Of a stretch of 40,265 nucleotides of DNA, positions 32,694 through 40,265 are shown piece after piece (positions within the stretch are counted from its first letter, which is position 1; each line of letters begins with the position of its first letter). The position numbers and the translations under genes were made by a program. The stretch is from NCBI GenBank assembly GCA_910575565.1, contig CAJTFL010000032.1, positions 1 through 40,265 of the forward strand, in the 5' to 3' direction. This DNA comes from Lachnospiraceae bacterium. Its GTDB lineage: Bacteria; Bacillota; Clostridia; Lachnospirales; Lachnospiraceae. Under the pieces are notes generated by a model. That model was given only the letters and a program-made list of their open reading frames with translations. It was not told the DNA's origin and ran no database searches.

Positions 32694-34097
32694 CTACAGG
32701 TTAACCGGCCTTGGCAGGCTAAAGATGAATTCCGTCCCCACGCCTACCGTGCTGATCACATCAATATTTTCCCCGTGGGCCTGGATAATTTCCTTTACGA
32801 TGGAAAGACCCAGGCCGGTTCCCTTTTTATCCTTGCCCCGGGATAAGTCGGTTTTGTAAAAACGCTCCCAGATCTTTTTAATGCTGTCTTTTGGGATCCC
32901 TATTCCCGTATCCTTTACGGAAACAAAGATTTTTTCGTGCTTGGGGTAAGCCTGAATGTAAATGGTGGAGCCGTCAGGGCTGAACTTGATGGCATTGTCA
33001 ATCAAATTGTACAGCACCTGTTGTATCTTGCCCAATTCTCCATATACCATCTGGATGCTGTCCCCAAAGGTTAAGTCAAAAGTAAGGTTTTTTTGGCTGC
33101 ACACCACTTCAAAGGTGGCCGCCGTATCCTTAATCACCCGGTTAATGTCAAAGTTAGTGCGGAAAAGAAGGCCTTTGCTGTCTAAGGAATTTAAGGTCAG
33201 CATTCCCTGGGTCAGTTTGTTTAGCCGTTCGGTTTCCGTGATCACCCGGTTTAAGTACTTATCGTGCATTTCTGGTGGGATGGTTCCGTCCAGGATGGCT
33301 TCCAAAAAGCCCTTGATGGAGGTAAGGGGAGAACGGAAATCGTGGGATACGTTGGCGATAAAGGTTTTTTGGTATTCCTCCAATTGGTTTAGCTTATCGG
33401 ACATATAGTTTAAGGTTTCCGCCAGGTATCCGATCTCATCATGGGAGGAAAGCTGGATCCGGTATTCCAAATTCCCCGAGGCGTATTCGTTGGCGCCTGC
33501 CGTGATTTTCTTCAAGGGGAAATACACGGTCAGGGTAAAGGTAGCCAGGATCACCAGGGACAGGATGAAGATGATCCCAAAGGTTAAGTACACTATATTT
33601 AACAGGCCATCCCGGGAGGCCTGGATTTGGCTTATGGGCATATGGATCAGGACATAGCCGTATATGGTGTAATTGCCGGTGATCGGGGCGGAAACACTGA
33701 GCACATCGTAGGGGAAGGTTCCGTAAAAGTTCCCAATGCCGTAGTTTTTATTTCCCAGGGCCGTAGGATCGAAATCCACGGAAAGGCCTTCCCTGACTCC
33801 TTTTTCCGAATCAATCGTCACCATCCCGTCCCGGTCCACTACCCAGATTTCGGACTGTAGGGAAGGGGATAGGATGGACAGCTGGTGGGACACGGTTTCC
33901 AAGCTGGGAGCCGTCCTGCCATATACGGAGCTGCAGTCTAGAGCCAGCTGGTTTGCTTCATCATAAAGGAGATCGGCTTTCTCCTGAAGCAAATACTCAT
34001 ACGTAGCATTGGAAGAGAAAAAACCGATCACCAAAAAGCCTAAAAGCCCGAAAATCACGTAGCTTAAAATAAATTTATAGTAGAGAGAGCGGATCAT
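32694..34097 (-). CDS. Two-component sensor histidine kinase
   Basis: 467-residue membrane kinase. Two membrane helices (about 8-30 and 167-192) enclose an extracytoplasmic sensor region of about 135 residues with a PAS/Cache-like look (IWVVDRDGMVTIDS, YTIYGYVLIHMP). HAMP (about 193-245), HisKA with H252 (VSHDFRSPLTS) and HATPase_c (N-box NLIDNAIKFSP, G boxes DTGIGIP and GTGLGLSIV) follow. The start overlaps the response regulator by four bases (ATGA). Signal unknown. The extracellular part suits a small-molecule ligand. Confidence 0.93.
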   Translation of the reverse strand: MIRSLYYKFILSYVIFGLLGFLVIGFFSSNATYEYLLQEKADLLYDEANQLALDCSSVYGRTAPSLETVSHQLSILSPSLQSEIWVVDRDGMVTIDSEKGVREGLSVDFDPTALGNKNYGIGNFYGTFPYDVLSVSAPITGNYTIYGYVLIHMPISQIQASRDGLLNIVYLTFGIIFILSLVILATFTLTVYFPLKKITAGANEYASGNLEYRIQLSSHDEIGYLAETLNYMSDKLNQLEEYQKTFIANVSHDFRSPLTSIKGFLEAILDGTIPPEMHDKYLNRVITETERLNKLTQGMLTLNSLDSKGLLFRTNFDINRVIKDTAATFEVVCSQKNLTFDLTFGDSIQMVYGELGKIQQVLYNLIDNAIKFSPDGSTIYIQAYPKHEKIFVSVKDTGIGIPKDSIKKIWERFYKTDLSRGKDKKGTGLGLSIVKEIIQAHGENIDVISTVGVGTEFIFSLPRPVNL

Positions 34098-34807
34098 CGT
34101 TTGACCTCGAATTTATAGCCGATTCCCCATACGGTTGACAGGGCCCAGTTTTTATGATCCTTGATCTTTTCCCGCAGCCGCTTGATATGGACATCCACGG
34201 TTCTGGTATCCCCCATATATTCATAGCCCCAGATATGATCCAAAAGCTGCTCCCTGGTAAATACCTGGTTAGGGGAGGAGGCAAGGAAATACAAAAGCTC
34301 CAGTTCCTTGGGAGGCATTTCAATGGAGTGCCCCATATAAATTACGGAGTAATTGGTCAGGTTTACAATCAAGTCCGGGTATTCCACGAAATCGCCTTGC
34401 TGCTGGGTGGAGGCAGAGGTTAAATCGGGGGGCGGAGTCTGATAGCGCCGGAGCACAGCCTTTACCCGGGCAACCAGCTCCTTGGAATCGAAGGGCTTGA
34501 TCATGTAATCATCGGCTCCCAGCTCCAGCCCCAGCACCTTGTCGAAAATCTCGCCTTTGGCGGAAAGCATAATGATAGGAACCTGGGAAGTCATCCTTAG
34601 CTGGCGGCATACCTGGTAGCCGTCAATGCCGGGAAGCATTAAATCTAAAAGAATCAGGTGGGGCTTGAAGCTGGGGAAAACCCGCAGGGCTTCCTCCCCA
34701 TCCCCCACAATCTGGGTTTCGTAACATTCTTTTAACAGATAAAGGGAAATTAATTCTGCGATATTGGCGTCATCGTCAACGATCAGGATTCTTTGTTTCT
34801 CAGCCAA
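34094..34807 (-). CDS. OmpR-family response regulator
   Basis: 237-residue transcription factor paired with the adjacent kinase. The receiver domain has the acidic pair D11/D12, phosphoacceptor D55 (LILLDLMLPG) and a lysine in MIKPFDSKEL. The C-terminal winged-helix domain (about 140-235) has QVFTREQLLDHIWGYEY and TVDVHIKRLREKI. AGGAGG precedes the ATG on the minus strand. It lies 57 bases after mutS2 and may be read from the same transcript. Target genes unknown; the neighbouring cell-wall-binding gene is one candidate. Confidence 0.94.
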   Translation of the reverse strand: MAEKQRILIVDDDANIAELISLYLLKECYETQIVGDGEEALRVFPSFKPHLILLDLMLPGIDGYQVCRQLRMTSQVPIIMLSAKGEIFDKVLGLELGADDYMIKPFDSKELVARVKAVLRRYQTPPPDLTSASTQQQGDFVEYPDLIVNLTNYSVIYMGHSIEMPPKELELLYFLASSPNQVFTREQLLDHIWGYEYMGDTRTVDVHIKRLREKIKDHKNWALSTVWGIGYKFEVKR

Positions 34808-34864
34808 TGTGGGCCTCCTTTAATTAATGATGTTGTAAATCATTTGGCCAGTGGGAATGGCGCG

Positions 34865-37273
34865 TTACTTAAAGGTGACAATCGTAACGCCGCTGTCCCC
34901 TTCCCCAAATTCGCCTAAACGGAATTCCTTTACGTATTTCAGCCGTTTTAAATATTTGTGGATGCCGGCTTTTAAGGCTCCCGTTCCCCGGCCATGGACT
35001 ACCCGGACGGAGGGAAGATGGGAAAGGTAAGCATCGTCTAAATATTTGTCCAGCACGGAGCAGGCTTCGTCTACGTTCATCCCGATTAAGTTGATTTCCG
35101 GTGAGATGGAAGCGGATTTTGACATCTGGATCCGGCTTTTCCCGCTGCCGCTTCCCTTCCTGCCTCCGGAGGATAAGCTTCCCTCGTAGGCCGGGCCGGT
35201 GATCTCCTGCTCGTGGAGCAGCTCCAAATCCTTAATGTTTACCAGGGAGCGGAGGATGCCCATCTGCACATACAGATCCCCTTTGTCGTTGGGCAGGGTG
35301 CTGACCGTGCCTTTTAAGCCCATGGTTAACACCTTCACCCCGTCGCCCACCTTTAATTTTTTCGGGGAAATGGGCTGGGACGGGCCTTTCTGCTTGATGG
35401 CAAGCTTTTGGTCGGCTTCTTTTAATTTATCCCGAAGCTTGGCTCGCTCGGCTTCCAGCTGTCGGTTTAAGCCGGAGTCGGCGGAAAGCTTATTAATCTG
35501 TTTTATGGTTTGATCCGCCGTTTCTTTGGCTTCCCTTAAGATCCGCTGGGCTTCTTCGGCGGCATTGCGGATTAGCTTTTCCTTCCGCTCATCCAGCCGC
35601 TCTTCCTTCTGGGACAGCCGGGATTTAAGCTGGGCGATCTCCGCCTTGTAGGACTGGATTTCCGCCTGCTCCTTTTCAATCATTACCCGGCTTTCTTCCA
35701 GGTGGGCGATCAAATCCTCGAAAGCCTGATCTTCCGTCTCTAAGTGGCTTTTGGCGTCTTCAATAATGTAATCGGGAAGACCCAGTTTTTTGGAAATCGC
35801 AAAAGCGTTGCTTTTTCCAGGGATTCCAATCAGCAGCCGGTAAGTGGGCTGTAAGGTTTCCACATTAAACTCACAGCAGGCATTTTCCACTCCCGGGGTG
35901 GAAAGGGCAAATACCTTAAGCTCGCTGTAGTGGGTGGTGGCCATGGTCCGGCATTTCATCTGATGGAGGAAGCTTAGGACGGCGATAGCCAGCGCAGCCC
36001 CCTCAGTGGGATCCGTTCCCGCCCCCAGCTCGTCAAAAAGGCAGAGGGAGCGGCTGTCCGCCTGGTTTAAGATGCGGACAATATTGGTCATATGGGCAGA
36101 AAAGGTGCTTAAGCTTTGCTCGATGCTTTGCTCATCCCCGATATCGGCAAAAACCTCATCGAAAACCGCCAGCTTGGAGCCGTCGAAGGCCGGGATCTGA
36201 AGCCCCGCCTGCCCCATTAAGGTAAACAGGCCTACGGTTTTCAAGGATACGGTTTTGCCCCCGGTGTTTGGCCCGGTGACAATCAGCAGATCGAAATCCT
36301 TTCCCAGGGAAATGGTGATGGGGACTACCTTCTGGGGATCCAAAAGGGGATGCCGCCCGTCCTTGATGGAGATCATGCCCTTGTCATTAAATTCCGGCTG
36401 GCTGCCCTTGTAGCTGCGGGATAAGTTTGCCTTGGCAAAGATAAAGTCCAGCTCCCCTAAAATCTGCTGGTTCATTTGGATTTCCTCAATATAGGGGATT
36501 AGCTGGCTGCTTAAATTCGCCAGGACGGCTTCGATTTCTTTCTGCTCCGCGATTTCCAGCTCCCGGATCTCATTATTCAGCTTGATCACCGCCATTGGCT
36601 CAATAAACAAGGTGGAGCCGGTAGAGGATTGGTCGTGAACCATGCCGGGAACCTGATTTTTGTATTCCGATTTTATGGGAAGGCAGTAGCGCCCGTCACG
36701 CATGGTAATCACCGCGTCCTGAAGGTAGGAGCGGTTGGCATTTAAAATAGAATTTAGCTGTCCATGGAGCTTATCCGCCGCATTTTTAATTGCCCGGCGA
36801 ACCTTATGGAGGCCGGGGCTGGCGTCATCGCTGATCTCATCTTCCGACAGAATGCACCGTTTAATCTCGGTGTTAACGGGAGTTAAGGGCTCCAAAACCC
36901 GGAAGCGCTCCTCCAGCGTATCTTCCGGAAGGCCGGAATCATCCTGATCGTGGCGTCCGTAGGACTTGGCCCTGGCGGCAATGGTTAAAATGGAGCTGAT
37001 GGCTAAGATTTCGGCAATGCTTAGGGAGCTGCCTACCTCCAGCCGCTTTAACGAGCCGCTTACGTCCTTGCAGCCGGAAAAGGACAGGCTGCCTTTCATC
37101 CGGATACGGGAAAGGGCGTCGGCTGTTTCCTGCTGGGCCTGGGTGATTTCCGGTAAATCTGATGAGGGCAGCAATGCCTTACAAAGCTGCCGCCCCAGGG
37201 CAGAGGTAGCGTGATCTTCCAGCTGGGCGATGATTTTTTGGTATTCTAAAATTTGTAATGATTTTTCGTTCAT
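34865..37273 (-). CDS. mutS2: Endonuclease MutS2
   Basis: 802-residue MutS-family ATPase with a C-terminal nuclease domain. MutS2 proteins act on branched DNA, restrain recombination and, in B. subtilis, bind collided ribosomes. The order is: N-terminal MutS core and clamp; ATPase with Walker A (TGPNTGGKT), Walker B region (LFDELGAGTDP) and TTHYSELK; a long Glu/Lys-rich coiled coil (about 530-630); and a C-terminal Smr domain (about 725-802) with VVHGRGTGALK. The start is ATG 37273, with AAAAGGAA upstream on the minus strand. The frame is open to 37459 but only through a separate intergenic repeat. Confidence 0.95.
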   Translation of the reverse strand: MNEKSLQILEYQKIIAQLEDHATSALGRQLCKALLPSSDLPEITQAQQETADALSRIRMKGSLSFSGCKDVSGSLKRLEVGSSLSIAEILAISSILTIAARAKSYGRHDQDDSGLPEDTLEERFRVLEPLTPVNTEIKRCILSEDEISDDASPGLHKVRRAIKNAADKLHGQLNSILNANRSYLQDAVITMRDGRYCLPIKSEYKNQVPGMVHDQSSTGSTLFIEPMAVIKLNNEIRELEIAEQKEIEAVLANLSSQLIPYIEEIQMNQQILGELDFIFAKANLSRSYKGSQPEFNDKGMISIKDGRHPLLDPQKVVPITISLGKDFDLLIVTGPNTGGKTVSLKTVGLFTLMGQAGLQIPAFDGSKLAVFDEVFADIGDEQSIEQSLSTFSAHMTNIVRILNQADSRSLCLFDELGAGTDPTEGAALAIAVLSFLHQMKCRTMATTHYSELKVFALSTPGVENACCEFNVETLQPTYRLLIGIPGKSNAFAISKKLGLPDYIIEDAKSHLETEDQAFEDLIAHLEESRVMIEKEQAEIQSYKAEIAQLKSRLSQKEERLDERKEKLIRNAAEEAQRILREAKETADQTIKQINKLSADSGLNRQLEAERAKLRDKLKEADQKLAIKQKGPSQPISPKKLKVGDGVKVLTMGLKGTVSTLPNDKGDLYVQMGILRSLVNIKDLELLHEQEITGPAYEGSLSSGGRKGSGSGKSRIQMSKSASISPEINLIGMNVDEACSVLDKYLDDAYLSHLPSVRVVHGRGTGALKAGIHKYLKRLKYVKEFRLGEFGEGDSGVTIVTFK

Positions 37274-37331
37274 ATGGCTGATTCCTTTTTTAAGGGCAAA
37301 ATTTCCTGAAGTTTTCAGGGCTGCCGGATAG

Positions 37332-37440
37332 TTAATGTTTTGATTTTCACGGGCAATGAGCCAAGTGCCGTGCTTGCACAAGTATCTGGTGAATGCAGCG
37401 AGGTACTTAACTAATCGGGAGTAACGGTTCAGCAGATTTG
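37332..37440 (-). repeat. Conserved-looking intergenic element upstream of mutS2
   Basis: This part of the 419-base gap between mutS2 and the esterase gene has a higher GC content than its flanks and several self-complementary pieces: CACGG/CCGTG (about 37348-37372), GTGC/GCAC, and AAGTA/TACTT (37380-37408). I recall similar sequence recurring between genes in Lachnospiraceae genomes, often mis-annotated as a short protein, but cannot confirm this here. It may be a repeat, a small RNA or a leader of mutS2. The rest of the gap (37441-37614) is AT-rich with nothing clear. Confidence 0.4.
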
Positions 37441-37614
37441 CGCAGGCAATCCAGTGCATACACTATATTGGTAAGAATAACATAAATTCTAAAGTATGGG
37501 AAGGGGAAATTCTGTAAATTGCAGATAATGCAGATAAGGATCACATGAAAAAGATAGCAAAAAATAATCTTGCAAATAAAAAGATAAAGAGGTTATGAAA
37601 AGGTGTTTATGGAA

Positions 37615-37648
37615 AAGGCCTGGAATTTAAAGGTAGATTCCAGGCCTT
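37615..37648 (-). terminator. Terminator after the esterase gene
   Basis: AAGGCCTGGAAT (37615-37626) pairs perfectly with ATTCCAGGCCTT (37637-37648) around a 10-base loop. A short T-run follows in the minus-strand direction (TTTTCC), and TAGTTTT follows on the plus strand. It lies 44 bases after the esterase stop. Confidence 0.75.
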
Positions 37649-37692
37649 AGTTTTAGAGCATATTTGAAAATTGTCCGTAAGTTTTGTTAATC

Positions 37693-39417
37693 CTATGCTT
37701 CCCTGCCCATGTACAGCAAAGTTCCGTCTGGCTTTTTGGAGAATTTGGAAAAAAATTCGTCGTAAGCAATCCAGCTTTCCCTTGGATAATTGGCATGGGA
37801 CATATTTCGGATGGTTCCTACGGTCAGCATAGGCGTGCCTTTTTGGTTTAAATATACATAATAACGAATTTCGCCGCATTGGTAACATCTGGGAGTATGA
37901 TCTAACCCGTAGATATCCATTAAATTTTCCAGGAAAGCGGCAATATCGTTTGTGACCTTGTATTCCAGCCGGCCATTTTCTTTATTTACGCAAAGCCAGT
38001 CATTTTCTCCAAACAGGAACAAGTAAGGCACTTGGGGGTTAATGCTTTCCGGAAGGGGAACCTCATGATCCGGATCCTTAATCGCCGACCAGGGTGAAAC
38101 TGCCGTAAATACATTGGGGGCGCGAAGAGCCAGTTCAGAAGTCATCATTCCTCCGCTGGACTGCCCGCAGGCGTAAATCCGTTCTTCGTCAATGGCGTAC
38201 CGTTTTTTTACATCGCGGATCATCTCTAGGATAAAGGCTACGTCATCAATCTGTTTATCCATGTAGGAGCCGTTCCAAAGAAGCACATTCCGTATCCCTT
38301 CCGGCCGCTGCTGATATACGCTGGCTTCCGGGAACAGCACGATAAAATCACGTTCTTCCGCAACACAGTTCATCCCGGACATATCCATAAAGCTTTCTGC
38401 GTTTCCTCCCCGGCCATGCATATTGATGACTAAGGGCACAGGTTTTTTTGCGGTCTTTATGTGATCCGGCACGTATTCGTACCACAGCCGGGTAAACCCG
38501 TCAAGCTCCATCGTGTGCAGTTTAGCGCCGTAATCCTCCGGCTTTTTAAAATTGCGCAGAGCCTTGCTGCCAAAACAGCGGTGGCGCCGTGCCTTTCCGA
38601 TATAAGACCAAACGGCTTCAAAAAATTCTTCGGTCAGGATGCCGGAATAATGGTTGGTGACACGGACTTGGGAAATTTTTTCTTCATTAACCGTGCTTTT
38701 TTTGCAGATTGCGGATGGAAAATAAATTTCGTCTGCATCGGCATTTGAAAAAACTTCATTTGTGGTATCATTTTGTTTTTTCCAGTATTCGCAGGCCTGG
38801 GCATTATGCCCTATGTTTTCCTGCCATGCCATCCATACGGGAATCTGGGCTTTTTCGGCACTTATGGAAAGCTCAACCTTTCCCATATTACTGTTTGCTT
38901 CCTGGGTAACAGATGCATTTAAAAGCGTTTCCTCTTCCAAGTCACCGAAAGTAGCCAGACCGGACCATTCGCTGGTCATTTTCATTACTGCCTGCTGTGC
39001 GATAGTTGCTCCTTTGCCAATTCCGAAGGCATAAAGATTATCCTGCATGGTAACGTAGTATTTTCTGGATTGAACCTGGATGTAAACCTGGTTCATGTAA
39101 TCTGCATCTGTGCCGTCCAGGTTCCATAAGCCGTCTGGTTCCAAGATATGAAGGAACACTTGATGCTTTTCTGCGAAATTCTGCCAAAACCCATTTTCGA
39201 TAAATTCCGCAGTTGGTACGTCATCGGGAGAGGCGATAATCAGGCAAGGCTGATTGTAGGTTAAATTGGGAGCAATGTAGGTATAAAAGCGCCGTTTCTT
39301 TCCGTGTACTTCTGCCGTTTCCGAAAACAGGCCGGATACCAGGCATTTTTTCGTGTTTGTGAAATCAATGGGCAGGCTGCCCATATCTTTAGGAAATTCT
39401 TTGCTTGTTAACATCAT
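37693..39417 (-). CDS. Two-part alpha/beta-hydrolase: PHB-depolymerase-family esterase with degenerate N-terminal half
   Basis: 574 residues without a signal peptide. The C-terminal half (about 300-574) fits the PHB depolymerase/feruloyl-esterase-like group. It has an oxyanion-side motif NMHGRGGNAESF (332-343), nucleophile S420 in the GQSSG elbow, a FLFGENDWLC acid-side strand and a late histidine in NMSHANYP. The N-terminal half also looks like an alpha/beta-hydrolase (QPCLIIASPDD, then LYAFGIGKGATIAQQAV), with glycine (G134) where the nucleophile serine would be, so it is probably inactive. AAAGGAAA precedes the ATG. It lies 19 bases after the permease gene, so the two are probably co-transcribed. 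Natural substrate unknown. Confidence 0.8.
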   Translation of the reverse strand: MMLTSKEFPKDMGSLPIDFTNTKKCLVSGLFSETAEVHGKKRRFYTYIAPNLTYNQPCLIIASPDDVPTAEFIENGFWQNFAEKHQVFLHILEPDGLWNLDGTDADYMNQVYIQVQSRKYYVTMQDNLYAFGIGKGATIAQQAVMKMTSEWSGLATFGDLEEETLLNASVTQEANSNMGKVELSISAEKAQIPVWMAWQENIGHNAQACEYWKKQNDTTNEVFSNADADEIYFPSAICKKSTVNEEKISQVRVTNHYSGILTEEFFEAVWSYIGKARRHRCFGSKALRNFKKPEDYGAKLHTMELDGFTRLWYEYVPDHIKTAKKPVPLVINMHGRGGNAESFMDMSGMNCVAEERDFIVLFPEASVYQQRPEGIRNVLLWNGSYMDKQIDDVAFILEMIRDVKKRYAIDEERIYACGQSSGGMMTSELALRAPNVFTAVSPWSAIKDPDHEVPLPESINPQVPYLFLFGENDWLCVNKENGRLEYKVTNDIAAFLENLMDIYGLDHTPRCYQCGEIRYYVYLNQKGTPMLTVGTIRNMSHANYPRESWIAYDEFFSKFSKKPDGTLLYMGREA

Positions 39418-39436
39418 AATTTTCCTTTCTTTTAAA

Positions 39437-40135
39437 TTAAAACATAGGGAATATGGTCATAATCCAGCCTACCGATACGATGCACAGCAGTAATGCCGGG
39501 AGGGCTGCTTTGCTGTCTTTTCTTGCCTCAATGCTTCCAGTTTGCACAACCGGCGCATTCGGTGCGAACTTGGGAGCGAGAAAAATACAATACAGGGAGA
39601 TGGCAATCAGCATGGGAAGGCGTGCCTTCATCGGATCGGTCAGCGCTACCGTAAAGGCAGTATATTCATTCGCTTCCAGATAACCGTTTAATTCCGCAAA
39701 CTGGGTGGCTCCGCTTCCAAGAGGAAGGACGGAAATGGTAGCAATCCCGATCATTGCCAAGGGAAACAGTGTTTTTGACGGGCTGATATTTAATTCCTCA
39801 CAGCTTGCGATCATCATCGGAGCCATGATTCCGAAAACAACTACGGAGCTTTGGATAAACTGGGATAATATTACGGTAATTAACACATAGCCGAACATCA
39901 TCATGGTTAATGAGCCGCGGGAGATTTTATTTACGCTGGAAGCGCATTTTTTCACAAACTGCGTGCGGTTAAACCCTGCCGCAACGACAAACATGGAAAC
40001 CATCATAATTCCGTTAGAATTGCCAAAGTACCCAAGGGCGGTATCAGGATCTAAGCATCCGGTCAGGACAAAGGCCAGCATACTCAGCAATGCAGTCAGC
40101 CCCATGGGGATTTTGCTTAAGATATAACTGATCAT
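39437..40135 (-). pseudogene. Half-length SLC13/DASS-type permease (possibly truncated)
   Basis: 232 residues with about six hydrophobic segments, similar to the N-terminal half of SLC13-like anion or dicarboxylate permeases (ILSKIPMGLTALLSMLAFVLTGC, GNSNGIMMVSMFVVAAGFNRTQ, LPLGSGATQFAELNGYLE). The match runs to APKFAP, where full-length proteins of about 430 residues continue with a second repeat. Here one further hydrophobic stretch ends in IFPMF and a stop. ATG 40135 has no clear ribosome site, and an in-frame stop lies just upstream. It is either a remnant or a half-size transporter. The esterase gene follows directly. Confidence 0.6.
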
Positions 40136-40232
40136 GGTAATGAGGCAGAGTTACCATTCACAGCCATTTTAATTTCTGATGTTTAATGAATTCCCACTGG
40201 GGCTTTTTTATTGGCATAATGCGCTGCTTTTA

Positions 40233-40262
40233 GTGGTTGTATTTATTAATAAATATAGCCAC
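40233..40262 (+). repeat. 30-bp palindrome at the right edge
   Basis: GTGGTTGTATTTATT (40233-40247) and AATAAATATAGCCAC (40248-40262) are complementary at 13 of 15 positions, and the other two can form G-T pairs. It lies in the leader region of the permease-esterase pair and could be an operator or part of a hairpin. The remainder of 40136-40232 has no gene; it contains TTCCCACTGG, the reverse of the motif seen at 34846-34860. Confidence 0.5.
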
Positions 40263-40265
40263 TGC

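Noticed and set aside
37274..37459. N-terminal extension of MutS2
   Set aside because: It is translated from the intergenic element; MutS2 proteins start near MNEKSLQILEY, and AAAAGGAA precedes that ATG.

Overview
The window reads as chromosomal DNA of a spore-forming Clostridia member, most likely Lachnospiraceae. Pointers are a fused accD-accA gene, a fabH-acpP-fabK-fabD-fabG-fabF-accB-fabZ-accC-accDA operon, an origin-type holB-ricT-trmN6-rsmI block, the sporulation gene yyaC, tRNA genes without encoded CCA, and several cell-wall-binding or DUF5711-type surface proteins. The species cannot be named from the sequence alone.

Layout. 1-840: the 3' end of a 23S rRNA gene, then six tRNA genes (Asp, Val, Tyr, fMet, Phe, Lys) and a terminator. 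1034-3590: a membrane-anchored surface protein with a repetitive tail, facing a small conserved protein. 3851-12650: an Orn/Lys/Arg decarboxylase, a BTAD-type regulator with its own promoter, a short conserved protein, holB, ricT (yaaT), a tRNA adenine methyltransferase, rsmI and a stand-alone sirohaem reductase-like protein. 12850-13113: abrB on the minus strand. 13287-24125: the type II fatty-acid synthesis and acetyl-CoA carboxylase operon. It has a strong promoter whose start region is covered by a FabT-like palindrome, and it ends with a second FabK-like flavoprotein.

24126-26773 is the most unusual stretch. A minus-strand GH88 unsaturated glucuronyl hydrolase lies between two direct copies of a repeat of about 333 bp. 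Each copy contains a large stem-loop element, and a third related element in the opposite orientation sits just upstream. The three share a conserved core, while the paired arms differ in sequence and stay complementary. The third element has an 8-bp target duplication and a recognisable empty site.

26774-31388: yyaC, a membrane LysM protein with a degenerate MPN/JAB-like N-terminus, a DUF5711 protein and a ROK glucokinase. 31593-37273 (minus strand): a secreted cell-wall-binding protein, and a mutS2-response regulator-histidine kinase run. 37693-40135 (minus strand): an esterase with a C-terminal PHB-depolymerase-like domain behind a half-length SLC13-type permease.

How the genes work together: the fab/acc operon makes malonyl-CoA (AccB, AccC, AccDA), loads it onto ACP (FabD), starts chains (FabH), elongates them (FabF, FabG, FabZ) and reduces enoyl-ACP with the flavoenzyme FabK. 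The holB block holds housekeeping functions in replication, RNA processing and RNA methylation that are usually found near the origin in Firmicutes.
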